Below, in pieces: positions 36,844 to 44,668 of a stretch of DNA of 44,668 bases. The notes under the pieces are model-generated. The model had not been told where the DNA came from and did no database searches. It worked only from the letters and a program-made list of their open reading frames with translations. Source of the DNA: Rodentibacter genomosp. 2 (GTDB lineage: Bacteria > Pseudomonadota > Gammaproteobacteria > Enterobacterales > Pasteurellaceae); contig MLHP01000040.1 in the NCBI GenBank assembly GCA_001999425.1, forward strand, positions 1-44,668. The letters run 5' to 3'. Positions within the stretch are counted from its first letter, which is position 1; every line of letters begins with the position of its first letter. Made by a program: the position numbers and the translations under genes.

Positions 36844-38106
36844 ATGCATTTAACAGAACTTAAAAATACGCCTGTTTCGGATCTAGTGAAACTTGGCGAA
36901 GAGCAAATGGGCTTAGAAAATTTAGCTCGTTTGCGCAAACAAGATATTGTCTTTGCAATCTTAAAACAACACGCCAAAAGCGGCGAAGATATTTTTGGCG
37001 GCGGCGTATTGGAAATTTTACCGGATGGTTTCGGTTTTCTTCGCTCCGCTGATAGTTCCTACCTTGCCGGTCCTGACGATATTTATGTTTCACCAAGCCA
37101 AATCCGTCGTTTTAATCTCCAAACCGGAGATAAAATTGAAGGTAAAATCCGACCGCCTAAAGAAGGTGAGCGCTATTTTGCTCTACTTAAAGTTGATCAA
37201 GTCAATGATGACAAACCTGAAGTATCCCGTAGTAAAATTCTCTTTGAAAACTTAACACCACTCCACGCCAACTCCCGTCTCAAAATGGAACGGGGTAACG
37301 GTTCAACCGAAGATTTAACTGCCCGTATTTTGGATTTAGCCTCACCGATTGGTAAAGGTCAACGCGGTTTGATTGTTGCACCGCCAAAAGCGGGTAAAAC
37401 AATGTTGTTGCAAAATATTGCTCAAAGCATTACCCATAATTATCCAGAATGCGAACTCATCGTTCTGTTAATTGATGAACGTCCGGAAGAGGTAACAGAA
37501 ATGCAACGCTCGGTAAAAGGGGAAGTGATCGCTTCTACTTTTGACGAACCGGCTGCACGCCATGTTCAAGTAGCAGAAATGGTGATCGAAAAGGCTAAAC
37601 GTTCCGTCGAACATAAAAAAGATGTGGTAATTTTGCTTGATTCTATTACCCGTTTGGCTCGTGCTTATAATACGGTCACACCTGCTTCCGGTAAGATTTT
37701 ATCCGGTGGTGTGGATGCTAACGCATTACACCGTCCCAAACGTTTCTTCGGTGCCGCCCGTAATGTAGAAGAAGGTGGTAGTTTAACAATTATTGCGACC
37801 GCACTTGTTGATACCGGCTCAAAAATGGATGAAGTAATTTTCGAAGAATTTAAAGGAACCGGTAATATGGAACTTCACCTTTCCCGTAAAATTGCCGAAA
37901 AACGTGTATTCCCTGCTATTGACTTCAATCGCTCGGGGACACGTAAAGAAGATTTACTCACCACACCTGATGAACTACAAAAAATGTGGATTCTACGCAA
38001 AATCCTTAATCCAATGGGTGAAGTGGAAGCAATGGAATGGCTCATTGACAAACTCGGTGTTGCAAAAACCAATGAAGAGTTTTTTGAAATTATGAAACGC
38101 TCGTAA
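36844..38106 (+). CDS. rho: Transcription termination factor Rho
   Basis: Hexameric RNA-DNA helicase that ends many transcripts. The 420 residues start [17 protein letters not shown], then a cold-shock-like RNA-binding domain (about 50-120, [20 protein letters not shown]), and the ATPase domain with Walker [11 protein letters not shown] near 178-187, Walker [17 protein letters not shown], and the Q/R-loop [20 protein letters not shown]. No strong Shine-Dalgarno is seen before the ATG; rho is usually autoregulated and a leader could matter. Uptake core at 37798-37806. Confidence 0.98.
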   Translation: MHLTELKNTPVSDLVKLGEEQMGLENLARLRKQDIVFAILKQHAKSGEDIFGGGVLEILPDGFGFLRSADSSYLAGPDDIYVSPSQIRRFNLQTGDKIEGKIRPPKEGERYFALLKVDQVNDDKPEVSRSKILFENLTPLHANSRLKMERGNGSTEDLTARILDLASPIGKGQRGLIVAPPKAGKTMLLQNIAQSITHNYPECELIVLLIDERPEEVTEMQRSVKGEVIASTFDEPAARHVQVAEMVIEKAKRSVEHKKDVVILLDSITRLARAYNTVTPASGKILSGGVDANALHRPKRFFGAARNVEEGGSLTIIATALVDTGSKMDEVIFEEFKGTGNMELHLSRKIAEKRVFPAIDFNRSGTRKEDLLTTPDELQKMWILRKILNPMGEVEAMEWLIDKLGVAKTNEEFFEIMKRS

Positions 38107-38139
38107 TGGTTTTATAGAATCACAAAAATTAGATACAAC

Positions 38140-38169
38140 AAAAGGGAAACTGATGTTTCCCTTTTATTT
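38140..38169 (+). terminator. Intrinsic terminator of rho
   Basis: AAAAGGGAAAC, loop TGAT, GTTTCCCTTTT followed by ATTT, 34 bases after the stop. Perfect 11-bp stem. Confidence 0.85.
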
Positions 38170-38223
38170 CTATCATGATAATGTTCGCTGAATAATTTCT
38201 CTCACAAAACTACTCTTCTTATT

Positions 38224-38712
38224 TCAACTTAGCCCGACTTTTCTGCGCATTTTTCGCATTAATAAAAATATCCATGGCCACAATATACCTGAAGCGATAG
38301 CGCCAAAAATTTCTTGCCAATTAAAAACCGCACTGTGTAAAAACAATTCCACAAGAAAAATAGCAAAACGAATAAAAAACACAAAAATAATCACCAATAG
38401 GCTTTGAAACCATAAGGAAAGGTTACGAAGCACCAGATAATTTTTAGCAATAAAGTAAAAAGCGACTGAAAGTACTAGAGCATGAATACCAAGAGTTGAA
38501 CCAAGTACAATATCCCAAATCACACCAAGTAAAAAAGCAATACCAATACTAACTTTGTTAGGAATAGCTAATACCCAGTAAGTTAGCACCAAAATTAACC
38601 AAGATGGTTTAAAAGCTTGAAAGCCTATTGGCCAAGGCGCAAGTTCCATAACAAGGGCGACAATAAAGAATGAGAGTATCGTTACCCATTGCAAAATTGA
38701 GCGCATTTGCAT
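38224..38712 (-). CDS. mreD: Rod-shape-determining protein MreD
   Basis: A 162-residue inner-membrane protein with about five hydrophobic segments, part of the MreBCD elongasome. ELAPWP near residue 24, KPSWLILVLTYWVLAIP and LGVIWDIVLGSTLGIHALVLS are typical. The ATG overlaps the mreC stop by one base (TGATG), so translation is coupled. A second possible start (residue 3) lies 6 bases later. Last gene of the cluster. Confidence 0.93.
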   Translation of the reverse strand: MQMRSILQWVTILSFFIVALVMELAPWPIGFQAFKPSWLILVLTYWVLAIPNKVSIGIAFLLGVIWDIVLGSTLGIHALVLSVAFYFIAKNYLVLRNLSLWFQSLLVIIFVFFIRFAIFLVELFLHSAVFNWQEIFGAIASGILWPWIFLLMRKMRRKVGLS

Positions 38713-39764
38713 CAGCCTTCCTCCCTATATTCCCGTTGCTCCGGCGAAACAGGCTCGTCTTGCGGTGTTTCGGTCGGAATTTCAGGCTCAATTTCATCTT
38801 TATTATTTTCGATTTTTGGTTCTTGTTCTTCAGTAATTTTCATTTTGCGCACTTTATTGTTCATCTCATTGGCTTGACTTTCCAACCGCTTTTGAACAAG
38901 CTCGCGCACCTCTTCCGGCGACATAGATTTTACTTTCGATATATCCAGGGTGCTTGGCCAAAGTAAAAGTACGTAGCGTAAACGTTCTAAAGATGCTAAC
39001 GGTTTGGCTTTTACCGTTGCGAAATAATTTGTTCCATCACGTGATACACTTTGCACCACTGCTACGGGATAACCTTCAAGAAAACGCCCCCCTAAACCTG
39101 ATGTCACCAATAAATCGCCTTTTTCAATATCCACTGAACGTGGTACATTATCAAGCGTAAGTTCATCGGTATGCCCGGTTCCACTGGCGATCACACGTAC
39201 ATCGTTACGTAGCACTTGTACAGGGATAGAATGAGTGACATCCGTCATCAGCAATACACGACTGGTGTTAGCCCCAACAGAGATAATTTGCCCAATCACA
39301 CCTTTTTCATCAATAACCGGTTGCCCTACATAAGCCCCGTCTTTTTCTCCCTGATTAATAACAACCTGCTGGCGATATACATCCGTTTCAGCCGTCAGCA
39401 CTTCCGCAATTTTTTTATATTCATCGGTTCTTAACGGCGAATTGAGTAATAAACGTAAACGCTGATTTTCAACTTTAATTTGATCCAACAGCAACAAATC
39501 TGCATTTTTTTCACGAAGCTGTTCACGCAGTACCTTATTTTCGATTTGTAATTTGTTAGTATCGACAAAATTATCCGATACGCCGTCTAATACGGTACGC
39601 GGGCTATTTGCCAAATAATACAAACCGCCAACAGCCGTTTCCATCATACTGCGAACTCTATTCATCGAATCCTGCCCATCCGCCAAAATAAGACCGGTAG
39701 AAGCAATCACCGCAAGAACCAGACGGAATCCTAAAGGGGGAGATTTAGCAAAAATCGGTTTCAT
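38712..39764 (-). CDS. mreC: Cell-shape-determining protein MreC
   Basis: A 350-residue protein anchored by an N-terminal helix (about 12-30) with a coiled coil (about 65-105) and a periplasmic beta-barrel domain (VVINQGEKDGAYVGQPVIDE, GVIGQIISVGANTSRVLLMTD, DLLVTSGLGGRFLEGYPVAVV). It links cytoplasmic MreB to the peptidoglycan synthases. The C-terminal tail from about 300 is unusually acidic and proline-rich (EEQEPKIENNKDEIEPEIPT), likely disordered. The AGG before the ATG is weak. A hairpin of uptake sequences separates it from mreB. Confidence 0.95.
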   Translation of the reverse strand: MKPIFAKSPPLGFRLVLAVIASTGLILADGQDSMNRVRSMMETAVGGLYYLANSPRTVLDGVSDNFVDTNKLQIENKVLREQLREKNADLLLLDQIKVENQRLRLLLNSPLRTDEYKKIAEVLTAETDVYRQQVVINQGEKDGAYVGQPVIDEKGVIGQIISVGANTSRVLLMTDVTHSIPVQVLRNDVRVIASGTGHTDELTLDNVPRSVDIEKGDLLVTSGLGGRFLEGYPVAVVQSVSRDGTNYFATVKAKPLASLERLRYVLLLWPSTLDISKVKSMSPEEVRELVQKRLESQANEMNNKVRKMKITEEQEPKIENNKDEIEPEIPTETPQDEPVSPEQREYREEG

Positions 39765-39796
39765 TAAAATACCTAATTCATTAATGGCTTAAAACA

Positions 39797-39824
39797 AAAG
39801 TGCGGTCAAAATCAACCGCACTTT
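39797..39824 (-). terminator. Uptake-sequence hairpin between mreB and mreC
   Basis: AAAGTGCGGT and ACCGCACTTT, with an 8-base loop, extended by one more A-T pair at each side, lie 15 bases after the mreB stop and 32 before the mreC start. The following T-run (GTTTTAAG) is poor, so it probably acts as a partial terminator that lets some transcripts through. Confidence 0.7.
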
Positions 39825-39838
39825 TTATTGATGATAAA

Positions 39839-40918
<1,080 letters not shown>

Positions 40919-41044
40919 TTAAAAATTTGCTCATATTTGAATACACAAAAATTGTGCTAAATGTACCAAAAAATCGCTATTGATAACAGTATTTTTATAC
41001 CACGCAAGAAAAATGCGCTAAAAAACGACCGCACTTTTACTGAG

Positions 41045-42832
41045 TTATCCATTGAGCTGCTTTAACGACCATTCACCTTTAGATAAAAGATTAAGCTGCT
41101 GTTGATGGAAAGCCTTCAATGTAGAACGATGCCCCACGCTAATAATTGTCGTTGTCGGTAATTCATCTTTTAATAAACGATACATCGCATATTCCAATCC
41201 TTCATCCATACTCGCCGTGGCTTCATCTAAAAAGGCGACTTTCGGTTTATGCAGCAATAAACGGGCAAAGGCTAGGCGTTGTTGCTCGCCGAGAGAAAGA
41301 ATACGAGTCCAATCCTGTTCTTGCTCAATACGCTCGAGTAAATGCCCAAGTTGGACTTTGCGTAAGGTATCTTCCACCGAAGTGCGGTCAATTTCTTCCA
41401 CATTTTTCGGATATGCCAATGCTGTCAGTAGGCTGCCTTGCGGCAAATAAGGTTTTTGTGAGAGGAAAAGTTGCGCTTTCGGGCAATACACTTTTCCTAG
41501 AGAATAGGACCAAAGCCCCGCTGCGGTACGTAATAAAGTCGTTTTTCCCGCTCCGGAATCCCCTTGGATCAACAAACTTGCCCCTTGTGGTAAAACCAAG
41601 TTTAGATTCTCAATTAATGTCTGCCCAAAAGGGTTTTTAATGCTTAAATGTTCAAAAATCACATTCTTTTCACTGACTTGAATATCTGTTTTCGATTCGC
41701 GATTTGCCATATCAATGGCATAAGTAAAGCCGGTTAAACGATCAAGTGTCGCTTTATAGCTGGCAAAGTTATCATACGAGCTACGGAAGAAAGACAAGTT
41801 AGAATGTAATTGGCCAAACACTTGTAATGTTTGGATTAAATCACCCAGTTTGATCTGTTTTTCAAAATAGCGACCTACTTGGATCAATAAGGGGAATACC
41901 ACGGAAACTTGGGTCACCACTATATTGAAACCGGAAAATTTTAAGGTTCTAAATACAATATTCCACATATTTTTGATCACCGAACGAAATTGGTGATAAA
42001 GCTGATTTTGCTCGACCTTTTCTCCGGCATAAAATGCAATGCTCTCTGCATATTCCTTAATACGGATTAGGGAATACCGATAGTTTGCATTGAGACGTTC
42101 ATTGGCAAAATTGAGATTAATCAGTGGATGACCAAGTCTGAATGCGATCAGCGTAGTAAAAATCACATAAGCAAAGACTAAGAAAACCATCATATGCGGA
42201 ATTTCTATACCGAAGAACATCATTGGTCCCGCCAATCCCCATAACAAAATAGTGTAGGAAATCATGGAGGTGACTGCATCAATCACACCAGTGCTCAATG
42301 ACAATGTAGTTTTGACATAAGATTGTACATCTTGTTGAATCCGTTGATCAGGATTATCTAAATTAGCGGACAGATATTGAGTTTTATAATAAGCACGATT
42401 TGCCATCCATTTACCGGCTAGTTCATCATTGAGCCAAGTAATCCAATCAATCACAAAACGTTGTTCAATATAGTAGCTTACTAGATAAGTGAAAACTGCA
42501 CTGGTAGCAATGACACAAAATAATCCCATTTGTTGCCAAAAGACAGGTTCATTAAATTCTTGTAGCGACGTGTACATACTATTGTTCCATTCGGAATACA
42601 CTAAACTGACGCGCACACTCACTAGGGTAAGTGCCACAATCAACAAGAAAAATAATAAGGGTTTAATACTACGCTTTGGCGAAAGATAACCGCCGGCAAA
42701 CATCCAAAATTGTTTTCCCCAGCGGGTAAAACGCACTAATAAAAGAATCCCTAAACTAAATACGACTGCTGTAATGGCAAGCGTTCTTAAAATCCAAAGG
42801 AGCGACGTGATCGCTTCTTGTCCGTAATCCAT
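41045..42832 (-). CDS. ABC transporter, SbmA/BacA-like permease fused to ATPase (YddA type)
   Basis: A 595-residue protein. The N-terminal part (about 1-380) has about six hydrophobic segments and the SbmA/BacA-like membrane domain (YLSANLDNPDQRIQQDV, LRSSYDNFASYKATLDRL). The C-terminal part (about 395-595) is an ABC ATPase: Walker A GDSGAGKTTL at 424, signature LSLGEQQRLAFARLL at 512, Walker B VAFLDEATASMDEG at 532, and a switch histidine in VGHRSTL. The family includes YddA and ABCD-like vitamin or peptide transporters; the substrate is unknown. Uptake cores at 41381-41389 and just upstream at 42856-42864. Confidence 0.85.
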   Translation of the reverse strand: MDYGQEAITSLLWILRTLAITAVVFSLGILLLVRFTRWGKQFWMFAGGYLSPKRSIKPLLFFLLIVALTLVSVRVSLVYSEWNNSMYTSLQEFNEPVFWQQMGLFCVIATSAVFTYLVSYYIEQRFVIDWITWLNDELAGKWMANRAYYKTQYLSANLDNPDQRIQQDVQSYVKTTLSLSTGVIDAVTSMISYTILLWGLAGPMMFFGIEIPHMMVFLVFAYVIFTTLIAFRLGHPLINLNFANERLNANYRYSLIRIKEYAESIAFYAGEKVEQNQLYHQFRSVIKNMWNIVFRTLKFSGFNIVVTQVSVVFPLLIQVGRYFEKQIKLGDLIQTLQVFGQLHSNLSFFRSSYDNFASYKATLDRLTGFTYAIDMANRESKTDIQVSEKNVIFEHLSIKNPFGQTLIENLNLVLPQGASLLIQGDSGAGKTTLLRTAAGLWSYSLGKVYCPKAQLFLSQKPYLPQGSLLTALAYPKNVEEIDRTSVEDTLRKVQLGHLLERIEQEQDWTRILSLGEQQRLAFARLLLHKPKVAFLDEATASMDEGLEYAMYRLLKDELPTTTIISVGHRSTLKAFHQQQLNLLSKGEWSLKQLNG

Positions 42833-42994
42833 AAAAATATACCCGTAAAAAATAAAAGTGCGGTCATTTTAGGCAGAGTTTATGATTAAGCAAGAAAAAT
42901 TGTGATGAAGTTATCATTTTTTGAGTTTAGTTGCCGTTTTCAAAATTCAAATTGCTATAATCCATAATAGTTAGATTTAGTTAATGAGGTTAGC

Positions 42995-44650
42995 ATGAGC
43001 GAGATTGCAATCACTATCAGTCTCCTTGCCCTTGCTGCAGTTATCGGGCTGTGGATTGGACATTGGAAGATTAAAGGTGTCGGTCTAGGAATTGGCGGTG
43101 TATTATTTGGCGGAATTATTGTTTCGCATTTTACTAGCCAGTATGGCTTACAACTTAATGTCGATATTTTGCATTTTGTGCAAGAATTCGGTTTAATTTT
43201 ATTTGTTTATGCCATTGGGATTCAGGTGGGCCCCGGCTTTTTTTCCTCATTGAGGGAATCCGGCTTAAAGCTTAATGTGCTCGCTATTTTAATCGTGTTC
43301 ATCGGCTCATTTTTTGTTTTCGTTTTACACAAAGTCGCCAATGTGCCGTTAGATATTGTTTTAGGCATTTATTCCGGCGCGGTGACAAATACCCCTTCTC
43401 TAGGTGCGGGTCAGCTGGTTTTGAGCGAATTAGGTATGTCACAAGCCACCGCAACAATGGGTATGGCATACGCCATGGCATATCCTTTCGGAATTTGTGG
43501 AATCTTGCTTGCTATGTGGTTGATTCGCCTATTCTTTAAAATAAAAATTGAAGACGAAGCAAATCGTTTTAACAAAGAAAACGGGCATGACAAAGAAAAT
43601 TTACATACTATTTCGGTGAAAGTAAGCAATCATAATTTACAAGGTATCACCTTAGTCGAAATTCCGGGATTTGATGATGAAGACGTCGTTTGTTCACGAT
43701 TAAAACGCGGAGACAGCGTTATCGTCCCCAAAGCCAATACCGAAATTCACCTTGACGATATATTACATTTAGTCGGTGAAGGAAAAGCGTTGAGAAAGAT
43801 GCGTTTAATTATTGGTGATGAAGTGGATATGCCTCCCCTTTCCAACAGTGGGGAAATTCGTGCCGAGCGTGTTGTTGTCACCAATGAAAAAGTATTGGGA
43901 AAAAAAATCCGCACGCTTCATGTGCACCAAAAATATGGTGTTGTCATTTCACGCTTAAACCGAGCAGGTGTGGAATTAGTGCCAAGTGGTAACAGCACAC
44001 TGCAATTTGGAGATGTGCTACATATGGTCGGACATGCCGATGTGCTAAATCAAGCCATTTCAGTTATCGGCAATGCACAACAAAAACTTCAACAAGTACA
44101 AATGTTACCCGTATTTATTGGGGTCGGCTTGGGTGTGCTACTCGGCTCTATCCCTTTTTATATCCCCGGTTTCCCTGTCGCTCTCAAACTCGGTTTGGCA
44201 GGAGGACCGCTCGTTATCGCATTGATTCTAGCCCGAGTCGGTAGCATAGGGAAACTTTACTGGTTTATGCCGCCAAGTGCGAACCTTGCCCTACGTGAAA
44301 TCGGTATTGTGCTTTTCCTTGCCGTTGTGGGTTTAAAATCCGGCAGTAATTTTGTCGATACATTGGTAAATGGTGCCGGGCTTGAATGGATGGGATATGG
44401 AATGTTTATTACCTTCATCCCATTGATGATTGTTGGGATGATTGCTCGCATATATGCCAAACTTAATTATCTCAGTATTTGCGGGCTACTCGCCGGTTCG
44501 ATGACAGATCCTCCTGCGCTAGCTTTCGCCAATGAAATCAAAGAAGACAATGGCGCAGCTTCACTTTCTTACGCTACGGTTTATCCGTTGGTGATGTTCT
44601 TAAGGATTATCTCTCCACAGCTATTGGCGGTATTACTCTGGGTGGCTTAG
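42995..44650 (+). CDS. YidE/YbjL-type putative transporter (AspT family)
   Basis: A 551-residue membrane protein. Two hydrophobic blocks (about 5-185 and 375-551) of the aspartate-alanine-exchanger fold flank two TrkA-C (RCK_C) domains: about 205-275 ([20 protein letters not shown]) and 290-365 ([20 protein letters not shown]). The two transporter halves each have GLKSG or GIQVG-like motifs ([24 protein letters not shown]). GAGG 5 bases before the ATG gives the start. The substrate is not known. Transcribed away from the ABC gene across 162 bases. Confidence 0.87.
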   Translation: MSEIAITISLLALAAVIGLWIGHWKIKGVGLGIGGVLFGGIIVSHFTSQYGLQLNVDILHFVQEFGLILFVYAIGIQVGPGFFSSLRESGLKLNVLAILIVFIGSFFVFVLHKVANVPLDIVLGIYSGAVTNTPSLGAGQLVLSELGMSQATATMGMAYAMAYPFGICGILLAMWLIRLFFKIKIEDEANRFNKENGHDKENLHTISVKVSNHNLQGITLVEIPGFDDEDVVCSRLKRGDSVIVPKANTEIHLDDILHLVGEGKALRKMRLIIGDEVDMPPLSNSGEIRAERVVVTNEKVLGKKIRTLHVHQKYGVVISRLNRAGVELVPSGNSTLQFGDVLHMVGHADVLNQAISVIGNAQQKLQQVQMLPVFIGVGLGVLLGSIPFYIPGFPVALKLGLAGGPLVIALILARVGSIGKLYWFMPPSANLALREIGIVLFLAVVGLKSGSNFVDTLVNGAGLEWMGYGMFITFIPLMIVGMIARIYAKLNYLSICGLLAGSMTDPPALAFANEIKEDNGAASLSYATVYPLVMFLRIISPQLLAVLLWVA

Positions 44651-44668
44651 GCTGATAAAAATGGGTTG

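Overview
The window is a chromosomal segment of a Pasteurellaceae bacterium of the Haemophilus/Aggregatibacter type. The best sequence evidence is the 9-base DNA uptake signal core AAGTGCGGT (either strand), which I count 32 times, often with the flank TCAAAA. This is the Hin-type uptake sequence, not the Apl-type. Gene order and protein similarity to known gamma-proteobacterial housekeeping genes agree. I cannot name the species. There are 38 protein-coding genes, no rRNA or tRNA that I can see, no intact insertion sequence, no CRISPR and no prophage.

Region 1 (1-1.8 kb): pepB-ndk on the minus strand. Region 2 (1.8-13.0 kb, minus strand): an O-antigen-type (Wzx/Wzy/Wzz) polysaccharide operon read from wzz through three glycosyltransferases, flippase, polymerase and a WbaP-type initiating transferase to rmlB-rmlA-rmlD-rmlC for dTDP-L-rhamnose. 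It sits between glnA and pepB-ndk. As I recall, this is where H. influenzae carries its hmg locus (high-molecular-weight LPS glycoforms). The central 5.3-11.9 kb is conspicuously AT-rich, and from 3.13 to 13.1 kb there is no intact uptake sequence. Region 3 (13.2-16.6 kb): glnA and typA/bipA, divergent.

Region 4 (16.8-23.4 kb): a YdcZ-type membrane protein, the alanine aminotransferase alaA, the menaquinone genes menF-menD-menH, and raiA. Region 5 (23.6-25.3 kb): an AGCS-family Na+/amino-acid symporter preceded by a tandem glycine riboswitch with a visible anti-Shine-Dalgarno helix. Region 6 (25.4-28.9 kb): a LysR regulator divergent from an NTF2-like protein and an Old Yellow Enzyme-type reductase, then a small palindromic mobile-type repeat and a flavin reductase-like protein. 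Region 7 (29.0-34.9 kb): transketolase, smp/serB divergent pair, yajQ, a second copy of the palindromic repeat, argH.

Region 8 (35.1-36.7 kb): an RclC-like membrane protein followed by an RclR-like AraC-family regulator with conserved cysteines, suggesting a reduced reactive-chlorine response module. Region 9 (36.8-44.65 kb): rho, mreBCD, an SbmA/BacA-type ABC exporter and a YidE/YbjL-type transporter.

The most interesting items are the uptake-sequence-poor O-antigen locus with a decayed uptake-sequence terminator inside it, the riboswitch with its sequestering helix, the rclC-rclR pair with 21-bp-spaced direct repeats, the two-copy nested palindrome element, and hairpin terminators placed inside operons (mreB/mreC, menD/menH, rclC/rclR). 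I did not find a clearly undescribed multi-gene system; most of the window is recognisable core genome.
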